In this document: positions 1-8,781 of the stretch, piece after piece
Layout of the letters: every line of letters begins with the position of its first letter
Numbering within the stretch: position 1 is the first letter of the stretch
Assembly: GCF_042666235.1 (NCBI RefSeq)
Contig: NZ_JBHTFQ010000005.1
Coordinates: 124,001-188,000 of the forward strand
Reading direction: 5' to 3'
Length of the DNA: 64,000 nt
Source: Halodurantibacterium daqingensis
GTDB taxonomy: Bacteria > Pseudomonadota > Alphaproteobacteria > Rhodobacterales > Rhodobacteraceae
Notes under the pieces: generated by a model
What the model was told of the DNA's origin: nothing
The model's database searches: none
Seen by the model: only the letters and a program-made list of their open reading frames with translations
Position numbers and translations under genes: made by a program

Positions 1-510
1 AACACCTATTTCGCGCGGGAACGCGACCTCGCGCGCTTCACCGTGACAATGACCGTGCTCGAGGGTGCCGAGGTGATCTATATCGCCTGTGCGCCGGCCG
101 ATCAGCCCCTGGGCGTGACCTTCCGGATCGGCATGCGCCTGCCGGCGCCCTTCACGGCGACCGGACTGGCACTGCTGGCCGCCCGCAGCGACGATGAGGT
201 ATGCCGGCGTCTGGAACAGGGCTTTCCCGCCCCGCTGACCGAGAACAGCCTGCGGAGCCTGCCCGATCTTCTGGCCGAGGTTGAGCGGACCCGCGCGCGC
301 GGCTTTTCCATCGACGATGGACAGGTGCGACAGGGGATGATCTGCCTGGGCACTGTGCTGCGCAACCACGCGGACGAGGTGGTCGCCGGCATCGCCCTGT
401 CACTGACCCGCCCCGAAGCCACCCCCGAGGTGATCGAGGCGCTCGGCGCTACCCTGGTCGCAGCCGGTCGGGATATTTCCGGTCAACTGGGTCACGACCC
501 CACTGCGTGA
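1..510 (+). CDS. IclR-family transcriptional regulator, C-terminal part (5' end outside window)
   Basis: The frame is open from the first base, so the gene starts upstream; 169 residues are visible. They match the effector-binding half of IclR regulators: a strand pattern ending in an IYIAC-type segment, a short loop, then an AP-FTATGLALLA helix that lines the ligand pocket, and a C-terminal GIALS strand before the last helix. The winged-helix DNA-binding half is not in the window, so the target and ligand cannot be inferred. The next gene is a LacI regulator 400 bp downstream on the same strand, and there is no sign of an operon link. Confidence 0.75.
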   Translation, partial: NTYFARERDLARFTVTMTVLEGAEVIYIACAPADQPLGVTFRIGMRLPAPFTATGLALLAARSDDEVCRRLEQGFPAPLTENSLRSLPDLLAEVERTRARGFSIDDGQVRQGMICLGTVLRNHADEVVAGIALSLTRPEATPEVIEALGATLVAAGRDISGQLGHDPTA

Positions 511-565
511 TCACGCCCGCACGCCGGGGATGGCCGCCTTGTGACCGACGGTCTGCGGGAGGTTT

Positions 566-636
566 GAAACACGGCCGGTGCCGCCGAGGGGATCCCGGCG
601 GGGGCGTTTCAGGCCGCGGCGCCCCGCCCGTGTTTC
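566..636. repeat. Nested inverted repeat, possible terminator or structured RNA
   Basis: GAAACACGG at 566-574 is the exact reverse complement of CCGTGTTTC at 628-636. Inside it, GGCGGGGGCG (597-606) can pair with CGCCCCGCC (620-628) with one bulged G; the two stems share base 628, so pairing at the junction is one base short. The structure lies 56 bp after the IclR stop codon. No T-tract follows, so a classic intrinsic terminator is not assured. Confidence 0.45.
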
Positions 637-863
637 GAAAGTCGCCATCGAACCTGCGGCCGTGGCCGCTCGTCTCCGGACCCGCTCCCCTTGCGAGTGC
701 CGCCTGCCCGCCTGAGGACGAGAATCGCCTCTCCGACAGCGTGAGGCGGGGAAGCGATCGTGCCCGAAGTCTGGGCGTAACCAGCCGCAACCATGCCCGA
801 AAACACGCCACTCGCAGTTTTCTGGCGGCAGAGGCATTTTCTGGCTTGCGTTGAGCCTGAGAG

Positions 864-881
864 TGATTAATCGAGAAATCA
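864..881. promoter_or_regulatory. Candidate LacI-family operator
   Basis: An 18-bp imperfect palindrome, TGATTAATC/GAGAAATCA, with a central CG and 7 of 9 mirrored positions matching. LacI-family operators typically are even palindromes with a central CG. It sits 32 bp before the start of the LacI regulator, which suggests autoregulation and possibly control of the whole downstream transport operon. This is an inference from symmetry and position only. Confidence 0.45.
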
Positions 882-912
882 GCTCTGGTATCACGTGTAA
901 TCATCCAAAACC

Positions 913-1899
913 ATGTCCGACACCCGCCCGAACTCGATGCAGCAGATCGCCGATGCGCTTGGCGTATCGCGCGCGACCGTATCGAACGCACTGCGGGGCA
1001 CGGGCCGGGTGGGGCGCGATCTGGCCGAACGCATCCGGGCCGAGGCCGCGCGGAGCGGCTATGTGCCCAGCCATGCGGGGCGGTCACTGCGCACCGGCAA
1101 AAGTGCGAATATCGGCCTTGTGGTGCCTGATTTCGCGATGCCGCTCTTTCCCGTCTTTGCGCAGGCGTTCGAGCGCGCGGCCAAGCGGCGCGGCATGGCG
1201 ATCATGGTCGCCGACAGCATGGGCGCCGCCGAGACCCAGCGCGAGGAGATCCGCAACATCGTCGCGCGCGGTGTGGACGGGCTGGTGGTGATCCCGCTGC
1301 GCGGATCGAACCTTGCCGATCTGGCGCTGCCCGTCCCGATGGCAGTGGTGGACAGCGCCGCCAACCCGCTCAACGCCGCGTCCTGCGATCATCGCGACGG
1401 CGGGCGGCAGGTGGCGCGGCATCTGGCGGATCTGGGCCACCGGCGCGTCGTCATCCTGGTCAGCGCCGAGGAATCGACCGTCAGCGCCGAACGCCAGCGC
1501 GGCATGGAAGAGGTGTTCCGTATCCGCGACGTCCGCTGGAAGGTGGTGGCGCTGCGCCCGGATTTCGACAGCGTGCATGACTGGGCCATGGGCGCCGACC
1601 TGACCGGCGATCTGGGGGGCGCGACCGCCTGTGCCGCTGCCTATGACGCGGCCGCCGTGGGCTTTGCGGCCGCCATGGCTGCGCGGGGCTTGCGCGTGCC
1701 GCAGGATATCTCGATCACGGGGTTCGACGATCTGATCTGGGGCCGCATCCTGTCGCCCGCCCTGACCACCGTGCGGCAGGATCTGGCCGCCATTGCCGAA
1801 CAGGCGCTGGCCGTGCTGGCCGACGGCGCCGCACCGGGCCGGATCTTTCCGGTCACGCTGGTCGCGCGCGGGTCGAGCGGTCCGGCGCCCCATTCATGA
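913..1899 (+). CDS. LacI-family transcriptional regulator of the nucleoside locus
   Basis: The 328-residue product is a full-length LacI/GalR regulator. Residues about 8-30 form the helix-turn-helix (MQQIADALGVSRATVSNAL), followed by the hinge and, from SANIGLVVPD (about residue 60), a periplasmic-binding-protein-like sensor domain with the ending typical of the family (ISITGFDD, then LTTVRQD). It lies directly upstream of, and on the same strand as, an ABC importer, a nucleoside hydrolase and an adenine deaminase, so it probably senses a nucleoside, ribose or base. The ligand is inferred from neighbours only. The ATG at 913 precedes the HTH at the usual distance. Confidence 0.85.
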   Translation: MSDTRPNSMQQIADALGVSRATVSNALRGTGRVGRDLAERIRAEAARSGYVPSHAGRSLRTGKSANIGLVVPDFAMPLFPVFAQAFERAAKRRGMAIMVADSMGAAETQREEIRNIVARGVDGLVVIPLRGSNLADLALPVPMAVVDSAANPLNAASCDHRDGGRQVARHLADLGHRRVVILVSAEESTVSAERQRGMEEVFRIRDVRWKVVALRPDFDSVHDWAMGADLTGDLGGATACAAAYDAAAVGFAAAMAARGLRVPQDISITGFDDLIWGRILSPALTTVRQDLAAIAEQALAVLADGAAPGRIFPVTLVARGSSGPAPHS

Positions 1900-1954
1900 A
1901 ACTCACCCAGAACAGGCCCAGGACCGGCCCACAACAGGAAGGACAACACGAGAG

Positions 1955-2980
1955 ATGACACGCCGACTGTTTTCCACCGCCGCAGCCCTTGCGCTTGGCG
2001 CGGCCACACCCGCGCTGGCGCAGGTGCCGACGCTGACCATTTCCGTCTACGGGATCGCGCAGGACGAATACAAGGCCGCGCTTTACGACCCGTTCGAGGC
2101 GATCTGCGGCTGCCGTCTGGTGGTCGAGACCGGGAACAGCTCCGAACGGCTGGCCAAGCTTGAGGCGAACCGCTCAGCCCCCGTGATCGATGTCGCGGCG
2201 CTTTCGGATGCCGATGCGGCCGAGGCCGCGCAAAAGGGCCTGATCCAGCCGATCGACCCCGCCGCGATCACCAATCTCGAGAGCCTTTACGACTTTGCCC
2301 GCGATCCGGTCGGCGGCAACCATGCCATCGGCTACACGTTCTATGGCACCTCGATCGTCTATCGGTCCGACGAGGTGAGCGTGGACAGCTGGCTCGACCT
2401 GTTCAGCGATGAACTGCGCGGCCGTGTGGCGCTGCCGAACATCACCACGACCCAAGGCCCGCTGGCGCTTTACATGATCGAGCGCGCGGCAGGCGGCGAG
2501 AGCGACGATTTCGAGACCGCCATCGCCATGGTGGCCGAGCATCGTGACGACATCGTGACCTTTTACGAGCGCGGATCGCAGATCCCGCAGCTTTTGCAGC
2601 AAGAGGAAATCCTCGCCGCCGTCGTTGGCCGGTTCGGCTGGTCGAACATCCTGCGCACGGGCCTGCCCGTCGCCTGGGCGGAACCGGCCGAGGGCCAGAC
2701 CGGCGGCATGAACGTCCTGACCGTGGTCGAAGGAACTGAGCAGGCCGAGCTTGCGCATCAGTTCATCGACTTCTGGCTCTCGGCCGAGGTGCAGACCCGT
2801 CTGGCCGAGGGCCTGATCGACAGCCCGGTCAACACCACCGTCACCGTGTCCGAGGACATCGCCGAGGGGCTGACCTATGGCGCGGAGACGGCGGCGGCGA
2901 TCAGCTTCATCCCGCCGGCGGTGCAGCTGGAACATCGCAACGCCTGGATCGAGGGCTGGAACAACAACGTCGCCCGCTGA
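1955..2980 (+). CDS. ABC transporter substrate-binding protein, PotD/AfuA type
   Basis: A 341-residue periplasmic solute-binding protein. The start at 1955 gives a clear signal peptide (MTRRLFSTAAALALGAATPA, cleavage about after ALAQ). The mature part is of the extracellular solute-binding family 1/8 type seen with spermidine/putrescine and iron importers: TISVYGIAQDEY at the start, SSERLAKLEANR, and a GYTFYGTSIVYRSDEV hinge region. It is followed by two permeases and an ATPase of the same class. Because a nucleoside hydrolase and adenine deaminase end the operon, the ligand may be a purine nucleoside or a related compound rather than a polyamine. That assignment is inference. Confidence 0.82.
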   Translation: MTRRLFSTAAALALGAATPALAQVPTLTISVYGIAQDEYKAALYDPFEAICGCRLVVETGNSSERLAKLEANRSAPVIDVAALSDADAAEAAQKGLIQPIDPAAITNLESLYDFARDPVGGNHAIGYTFYGTSIVYRSDEVSVDSWLDLFSDELRGRVALPNITTTQGPLALYMIERAAGGESDDFETAIAMVAEHRDDIVTFYERGSQIPQLLQQEEILAAVVGRFGWSNILRTGLPVAWAEPAEGQTGGMNVLTVVEGTEQAELAHQFIDFWLSAEVQTRLAEGLIDSPVNTTVTVSEDIAEGLTYGAETAAAISFIPPAVQLEHRNAWIEGWNNNVAR

Positions 2981-3026
2981 AGGCGCATGGGCCGGGCCTT
3001 GTGTCCGGCCCGCAAGGGAACACGCC

Positions 3027-3860
3027 ATGTTCGAGAACCGACGCATCGGCCTTGCGCTGATCGCCCCGGCGACGCTTTTCGTCCTGCTGGGCTTCATTCT
3101 GCCGGTGCTGGTGCTGCTGGCCGGCGCCTTTCGCGCTGATGGCGCCTGGACGCTGGCCAATTACATCGACTTCTTTTCCCGCCCCCTGAACCAGGAGGTG
3201 TTCCTGCGCACGCTGCGGCTGGGCTTCTGGGTCACGGCGGTGTCGGCGGTGATCGGCTATGGTGTCGCGCTCGCGGTGGTAGAGGCCGGGCCGCGCGCCA
3301 AGGGCCGGCTGGTGGCGCTGCTGGTCCTGCCGCTGATGATCTCGCCCGTGGCGCGGACCTATGCCTGGCTGGTGATCCTGGGGCGGACGGGGTTCGTGAA
3401 CGTGGCGCTGGGATGGGTCGGGCTGACGGATGAGCCGATCCGGTTCCTGTTCACTGAAACCGCGGTCTTCATCGGGCTGATACAGCTGTTCTTTCCGCTG
3501 ATGGTGCTGCCGCTGATCTCGTCGCTGGAAAACCTGCCGCGCGACGTGGTGCCGGCGGCGCGGGTGCTCGGCGCCTCGTGGTTTTCCGTGTTCTTCAAGG
3601 TGATCCTGCCGCTGACCCGCGAAGGGCTGGTGGTGGGTGGCACGCTGGTCTTTGTGGGCTCGCTGACCGCCTATGTCACGCCGGCGATCCTGGGCGGATC
3701 GAAGGTCCTGATGCTGGAAACCTTGCTTTATCAGCGCGTGGCAGTGGCGAATGACTATGCCTCGGCCGCGGTGATCGCGGTGATCCTGATCGTGATGAGC
3801 GTGGCCGCGAACATCCTGTTGCGCCGCCTCGCGTCCGTGAAACGGAGGAGAACGGCATGA
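3027..3860 (+). CDS. ABC transporter permease, PotB-like
   Basis: The 277-residue protein has about six hydrophobic segments, beginning with a signal-anchor helix (LALIAPATLFVLLGFILPVL). It carries the EAA loop that docks on the ATPase, roughly residues 173-200 (AARVLGASWFSVFFKVILPL). The ATG at 3027 lies 46 bp after the binding-protein stop with AAGGGAA upstream; upstream in-frame codons lack membrane-protein character. It overlaps the next permease by 4 bp (ATGA), so the two subunits are translationally coupled. Confidence 0.85.
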   Translation: MFENRRIGLALIAPATLFVLLGFILPVLVLLAGAFRADGAWTLANYIDFFSRPLNQEVFLRTLRLGFWVTAVSAVIGYGVALAVVEAGPRAKGRLVALLVLPLMISPVARTYAWLVILGRTGFVNVALGWVGLTDEPIRFLFTETAVFIGLIQLFFPLMVLPLISSLENLPRDVVPAARVLGASWFSVFFKVILPLTREGLVVGGTLVFVGSLTAYVTPAILGGSKVLMLETLLYQRVAVANDYASAAVIAVILIVMSVAANILLRRLASVKRRRTA

Positions 3861-4630
3861 AGGCCGCGGGACATCTTCTTCTGGCGCTGGTGCTGCTGTT
3901 TCTGATCGGCCCCTTCGTCATCATCTGCATGGCCGGGCTTTCGGCCGGCGAGGCGCTTTCCTTCCCGCCGCAGGGCTGGTCGCTGCGCTGGGTCGCGCGG
4001 GTGTTCGAGATCCAGAGCTTCCGCGCCTCGTTCACGCTGTCGATGGTGCTGGCGGTGGGGGCGACGCTGCTCGCGCTCGTGCTGGGCGTGCCCGCGGCCT
4101 ATGCGCTGGAACGCTACAACCCCCCGGGGGCCGAGGCGATCCGGTCCGTCGTGACCGCCCCCATCGTCGTGCCGGGGATCATCGTGGGCCTTGCGCTGCT
4201 GCGCCATCTGGTGATCCCGACGGGGATGACGGTGACGGTTGCGCTCTTTCTGGGCCACACCGCGCTTCTGGTGCCATATGCGGTGCGGGTGGTCTCGGCC
4301 AGCCTTGTGAACCTGCGCCCCGATATCGAAGAGGCCGCCGTGATGCTGGGCGCCAGCCGGGCCGGTGCCTTTTTCCGCATCGTGCTGCCAAATATCCGCA
4401 ACGGGATCATGGCGGCCTTCATCATCGGCTTCATCACCTCGTTCAATCAGGTGCCTGTGTCGCTGTTCCTGACCGGGCCGGGCATCACCACCCTGCCCAT
4501 CGAAATGATGTTCTACATGGAATTCAACTACGATCCCTCCATCGCGGCGCTGTCGGGCCTTCTGGCGCTGATGACGCTTGCCGTCGTGATGGTTGCGGAA
4601 CGGCTCCTGGGGCTTTCACGCTATGTCTGA
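3857..4630 (+). CDS. ABC transporter permease, PotC-like
   Basis: The second membrane subunit, 257 residues and about six transmembrane helices. An EAA loop lies near residues 155-182 (IEEAAVMLGASRAGAFFRIV). Start and stop overlaps with both neighbours (ATGA with the previous permease, 8 bp with the ATPase) show one tightly coupled operon. It presumably forms a heterodimeric channel with the preceding permease. Confidence 0.85.
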   Translation: MKAAGHLLLALVLLFLIGPFVIICMAGLSAGEALSFPPQGWSLRWVARVFEIQSFRASFTLSMVLAVGATLLALVLGVPAAYALERYNPPGAEAIRSVVTAPIVVPGIIVGLALLRHLVIPTGMTVTVALFLGHTALLVPYAVRVVSASLVNLRPDIEEAAVMLGASRAGAFFRIVLPNIRNGIMAAFIIGFITSFNQVPVSLFLTGPGITTLPIEMMFYMEFNYDPSIAALSGLLALMTLAVVMVAERLLGLSRYV

Positions 4631-5633
4631 CGCTTTCCTGACCCTTGACGACCTGACGCTGCGCTATGGGCGCACTGTCGCGGTAGACCGGCTGAACTTC
4701 GGCCTGAAGGCCGGAGAGCTTGTGGCCCTGCTCGGCCCCTCGGGCTGCGGCAAGACGACGACGATGCGTGCCATCGCCGGGCTGATGAAACCTGCGGGTG
4801 GGCGCATCGTTCTGGACGGGCGCGACATCACCCATGTGGCGCCGAACCGGCGCGGCGTGGGCCTTGTGTTCCAGTCCTATGCGCTGTTCCCGCATCTGAC
4901 GGTCTATGAGAATGTGGCCTTCGGGCTGCGGCTCGCGCGCGTTCCGGCGGCGGATCTGAAACGGCGGGTCGAGGCGGCGCTGGTCTCGGTCGGGCTTGCG
5001 GCCTTTGCCGGGCGCCAGCCGCGCGAATTGTCGGGCGGGCAGCAACAGCGGGTGGCGCTGGCGCGGTCGATCGTGGTGGAACCCAAGCTTTTGCTGCTGG
5101 ACGAACCGCTCTCGAACCTCGACGCGCGGCTGCGTCTGGAAATGCGCTCGGAACTGTCGCGGCTGCAGCGCGACCTGGGCATCACCATGGTCTATGTGAC
5201 CCATGACCAGGCCGAGGCGCTGGCGCTTGCCGACCGGATCATCGTCATGCGCGACGGGCTGATCGAACAGACCGGCACCCCCGAGGAAATCTATGAACGC
5301 CCCGTATCGGCCTTCGTCGCGCGCTTCATCGGGTTCGAGAATACGTTTGAGCTGACGGACGGCAAGCTGGCGGGGCGGCTCGATCCCGGCTTCGATGCGG
5401 GCGGGGCGGCGGCGCTGGCCTGGCGGCCGCAGGCGGTGGTGCTGGGCGAAGGGCCGCATCGGGGGCAGGTGATCGGCGCCTCCTATCTGGGGCAGATGGT
5501 CGAATACCTGCTGTCCACCCCCTTGGGCGAGATCAAGGCCGAGGCCCCGGCCAGCGCGCCGCGTCATGCGATGGGCACCGGGATCGCCTTCGACCTGCCG
5601 CAGCACAGCGCCGTCGCGCTGCAACGGGCCTGA
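4623..5633 (+). CDS. ABC transporter ATP-binding protein, PotA-like
   Basis: The 336-residue ATPase has Walker A (GPSGCGKTT, about residue 38), Q-loop (VFQSYALFPH), signature LSGGQQQR (about 136), Walker B LLLLDEP and the H-loop THDQAEA. A C-terminal TOBE-like domain follows from about residue 240, as in importers of the CUT1/MOI class. The ATG at 4623 lies inside the end of the upstream permease and gives the standard N-terminus. It energises the importer formed with the two permeases. Confidence 0.88.
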   Translation: MSDAFLTLDDLTLRYGRTVAVDRLNFGLKAGELVALLGPSGCGKTTTMRAIAGLMKPAGGRIVLDGRDITHVAPNRRGVGLVFQSYALFPHLTVYENVAFGLRLARVPAADLKRRVEAALVSVGLAAFAGRQPRELSGGQQQRVALARSIVVEPKLLLLDEPLSNLDARLRLEMRSELSRLQRDLGITMVYVTHDQAEALALADRIIVMRDGLIEQTGTPEEIYERPVSAFVARFIGFENTFELTDGKLAGRLDPGFDAGGAAALAWRPQAVVLGEGPHRGQVIGASYLGQMVEYLLSTPLGEIKAEAPASAPRHAMGTGIAFDLPQHSAVALQRA

Positions 5634-5637
5634 CGCC

Positions 5638-6582
5638 ATGGGCACCGTCTGGATCGACAGCGACATGGGGTTCGACGACCTCGCCGCCGTGGCGATGGTC
5701 GTGGCCTCGGGGCGGGCGGTGGCGGGGCTTTCGCTGGTGGCGGGCAACAGCCCCCTGCCACGCGTGATCGCCAATGCCCGGGCGGCGGCGGCGCTGTTCG
5801 GCTGGGATTTCCCGCTTTACGGCGGCGCCTGCCGGCCCCTGATCGGGCCGCTGATCACGGCGGATTATGTGCTGGGTGACACCGGAATGCCCGGCGGCAC
5901 CGCCCTGCCCGATGCGCCCCCCGGACCCGATCTGCCCAGGATGCTGCCGGCCCTGATCCGCTTTGCGGACAATGGCGGGCGCGATCTTCTGGCGCTTGGC
6001 CCGCTGACCAATATCGCAGCCTTCGCCCTTGCGCGGCCCGATCTGGCGCGGGGCATGCGGCTGATCTGGATGGGCGGGGCGCCGGGGCGGGGAAACCACT
6101 CGGCAGCGGCCGAGTTCAACGCCTTCGTCGATCCCGAAGCGGTGCAGCTGGTGATCGACGCGGGCGTGACGATCCGCATGGTCGGGCTTGATCCCTGCCG
6201 TCAGGTGACGGTGGGGCTGGCTGATGCGCAGGCGCTGGCCGCCCGGCCCGGCCCGCACGCGCCGCTGCTGGCGGGGCTGCTTGACGGCTACTGCCGGATT
6301 GCCGCCGATGGCCAGCGGCCCATGGCGCTCTATGATCCCGTTGCCGCCGCCGCGCTGATCGCGCCCGACAGCGTGACCTTCGCCCCCGCCCGGCTGGATT
6401 GCGAAACCACCGGCCGCCTGACCCGGGGCATGACCGTGATCGAATGGCGCGCCCACAAGGCCGCGCCGAATGCGCAGATCGCCACCGCCGCCGATGCGCC
6501 CCGGATCCGCGCTCTCTTCATGGCCGGGCTTGCCCATGCCGCGACAGGGGCCGCCCCCGCCCAGAAAGGACCCCCCGCATGA
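5638..6582 (+). CDS. Nucleoside hydrolase (inosine-uridine preferring family)
   Basis: A 314-residue enzyme of the family that splits the N-glycosidic bond of ribonucleosides to give free base and ribose. The calcium-binding signature at the N-terminus is present as DSDMGFDD (residues 6-13; family consensus DxDxxxDD). A GPLTNIA segment and an IWMGGAP segment are also family-typical. The ATG at 5638 lies 4 bp after the ATPase stop codon. The gene overlaps the adenine deaminase by ATGA, so the two steps, nucleoside to base and adenine to hypoxanthine, are co-expressed. Base preference cannot be read from sequence, but the neighbour suggests adenosine. Confidence 0.87.
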   Translation: MGTVWIDSDMGFDDLAAVAMVVASGRAVAGLSLVAGNSPLPRVIANARAAAALFGWDFPLYGGACRPLIGPLITADYVLGDTGMPGGTALPDAPPGPDLPRMLPALIRFADNGGRDLLALGPLTNIAAFALARPDLARGMRLIWMGGAPGRGNHSAAAEFNAFVDPEAVQLVIDAGVTIRMVGLDPCRQVTVGLADAQALAARPGPHAPLLAGLLDGYCRIAADGQRPMALYDPVAAAALIAPDSVTFAPARLDCETTGRLTRGMTVIEWRAHKAAPNAQIATAADAPRIRALFMAGLAHAATGAAPAQKGPPA

Positions 6583-8345
6583 CCCGCCCCGATCTTGATG
6601 ATGCCGCCCTTCGCGATGTCGCCGTGGCCGCAGCTTGCGGGCGCGCGCCCTTCGACCTTCTGCTGACCGGGGGGCTTCTGGCCGACATGGCCACGGGCGA
6701 ATTGCGCGAGGCCGATATCGGCCTTGTCGGGCCGCTGATCGCCTCGGTCCATCCACGCGGCAGCCGCAGCGATGCGGCGCGCAGCATCGCGCTTGAGGGG
6801 GCCGTGATCGCACCCGGCCTGATCGACATGCACATGCATATCGAAAGCTCGATGATGACGCCCCGCCGCTATGCCGAGGTGGTCGTGCCGCAGGGAACCA
6901 CCACCGTCTGCTGGGATCCCCATGAGGTCGGCAATGTCGCGGGTCTGGACGGCGTTCGTTGGGCGGTCGCGGCAGCCGAGGGGCTGGATCTGCGGGTGCT
7001 GACGCTTGCCCCCTCCTGCGTGCCCTCGGCGCCGGGGCTGGAACGGGCGGGTGCCGATCTGGGCCCCGATGCCATGGCCGAGATGCTGTCCTGGCCCGGG
7101 ATCCATGGCGTGGCCGAGGTGATGGACATGCGCGGCGTGCTGGACCGCAGCCCCCGGATGCGCGGCATCATCGATGCGGGGCTCGCCAGCGGCAAGCTCG
7201 TCTGCGGCCATGCCCGCGGGCTCTCTGGCGGCGATCTGCAGGGATTCGCCGCCGCCGGGATCGGCTCGGACCATGAAATCACCTCGGGCGAGGATATTCT
7301 TGAAAAGCTCCGCGCGGGCTTCACGGTCGAGCTGCGCGGATCGCATGACTATGTCCTGCCGGGCGTGGTGGCCGAGTTGATGGCCCTGCCCCGCGTGCCG
7401 CAGACGCTGACGCTGTGCACCGATGATGTCTTTCCCGACGATCTGGTGGAAAAGGGCGGGATGATCGATCTTCTGCGCCGGCTGGTGAGCTATGGCCTGC
7501 CCGCGATCGAGGCGCTGCGGGCCGCCACGCTCAATGCCGCGATGCGCTTGGGGCGGGCCGATCTGGGGCTGGTCGCGCCCGGACGGCGCGCCGATCTGAT
7601 CGTGCTCGAGGATCTGCAGGGGCTCGCGGTGCGACGTGTCTTCGCTTCGGGGCGCGAGGTTGCGCGGGATGGCGTGGCCCTGGCCCCGGTGCAGACGGCC
7701 CCTGCCCCGGCCTTTGCGGGAACGGTGCGGGTGCCGGCGCTTTCGGCCGATGATTTCATCCTGCGGACCTCTGCACCCGATGGTGCCGGGGTCGAGGTGC
7801 AGACGATCTTCCGCCCGCGCTTCACGGAATGGCGCAGCCGGGTGCTCGGCGCGCAGGCGGGGCAACTGGTCCTGCCCGAGGACGTGCTGATGATGGCGGT
7901 GATCCACCGCCATGGGCTCGCCGCACCCACCCCCGTCCTGGGTCTTCTGGAGGACTGGGGCTGCTGGACCGGCGCGCTGGCAACGACCGTTGCCCATGAC
8001 AGCCACAACCTGACCGTCTTCGGCCGCGATCCGGCCGATATGGCGGCGGCGGCCAATGCCCTCATCGGCTGCGACGGCGGCATGGCGGTGGCCAGGGGGG
8101 GCGCGGTCACGGCGCTGCTGCCGCTGCCGGTCGCGGGGCTTCTGTCGGATGCCCCCCCGGCCGAGATCGCGCGCGCCTTCCAGACGCTGCGCACCGCCGC
8201 CGACGCCATCGCCGACTGGGCGCCACCCTTGCGCACCTTCAAGGCGGTGGTCGGCGCAAGCCTTGCCTGCAACCCCGGCCCGCATGTGACCGACATGGGC
8301 CTTGCCTGCGGCACCACCGGCGAATTCCGCCCGCTGACCGCCTGA
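6579..8345 (+). CDS. ade: Adenine deaminase
   Basis: A 588-residue amidohydrolase that converts adenine to hypoxanthine and ammonia. Family-specific motifs are in place: the metal-binding HMHIESSMMTP near residue 84, DPHEVGNVAG, the GIGSDHEITSGED segment near residue 230, and CTDDVFPDDL. Length matches bacterial Ade enzymes (about 580-600). It has a C-terminal domain ending with the NPGPHVTDMGLA-type tail. It is the last gene of the operon and is followed by a long inverted repeat that may end transcription. Confidence 0.92.
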   Translation: MTRPDLDDAALRDVAVAAACGRAPFDLLLTGGLLADMATGELREADIGLVGPLIASVHPRGSRSDAARSIALEGAVIAPGLIDMHMHIESSMMTPRRYAEVVVPQGTTTVCWDPHEVGNVAGLDGVRWAVAAAEGLDLRVLTLAPSCVPSAPGLERAGADLGPDAMAEMLSWPGIHGVAEVMDMRGVLDRSPRMRGIIDAGLASGKLVCGHARGLSGGDLQGFAAAGIGSDHEITSGEDILEKLRAGFTVELRGSHDYVLPGVVAELMALPRVPQTLTLCTDDVFPDDLVEKGGMIDLLRRLVSYGLPAIEALRAATLNAAMRLGRADLGLVAPGRRADLIVLEDLQGLAVRRVFASGREVARDGVALAPVQTAPAPAFAGTVRVPALSADDFILRTSAPDGAGVEVQTIFRPRFTEWRSRVLGAQAGQLVLPEDVLMMAVIHRHGLAAPTPVLGLLEDWGCWTGALATTVAHDSHNLTVFGRDPADMAAAANALIGCDGGMAVARGGAVTALLPLPVAGLLSDAPPAEIARAFQTLRTAADAIADWAPPLRTFKAVVGASLACNPGPHVTDMGLACGTTGEFRPLTA

Positions 8346-8349
8346 TCCC

Positions 8350-8445
8350 GGGCACCCCGGCGGTGCGCCAGGAGCGTCTGCCACAAGCCAGCGGATCACG
8401 TACCCCGGTGCAACCGGTCCGACCCGGCGCACCGCCGGGGTGCCC
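8350..8445. repeat. Perfect 20-bp inverted repeat downstream of ade
   Basis: Bases 8350-8369 (GGGCACCCCGGCGGTGCGCC) are exactly the reverse complement of 8426-8445, separated by 56 bp. The left arm starts 5 bp after the ade stop codon. A transcript would fold into a very stable long hairpin, so a role as a large terminator or as mRNA 3'-end protection is plausible. No T-tract follows the right arm. Confidence 0.7.
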
Positions 8446-8781
8446 CGGTCTGGCAAGACCCGTTCAGGTGCAAGTTCCGTGACCATCCGAGGCGGAACCG
8501 TCCGGCCGGGTACGGAGTGCAGGCCCCTATGACGAAGGCAGGCGCCCTGCACCGGAGCGCATGCGCGGGCAGTGCTGCGAGAGGCGGATCGTCTGCCATC
8601 GCAGGGAGGAGGCAGGGGGCAGAAACCGGCCAGCCCGGGACGACGCGGCGCCCGGCTGCACGACGCAGCCAACCCCCAGCGATGCGCAGTGCCGGAACCG
8701 GCATCGGCTCCGGGGCGATGATCCCCCGCGCCCCTGTCGCGCAGCATCCCGCCGGACCTCCGACCAGAAAAACCACGAGCG

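Larger units (their letters stand above)
511..912. other. Intergenic region, IclR to LacI regulator
   Basis: No coding sequence is supported in these 402 bp. The stretch contains the nested inverted repeat at 566-636, several shorter inverted repeats (for example a CGCCTC/GAGGCG hairpin near 728-750) and, just before the LacI gene, a more AT-rich promoter-like segment (about 850-910) with the operator candidate at 864-881. Weak open frames on both strands look like high-GC noise. Confidence 0.5.
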
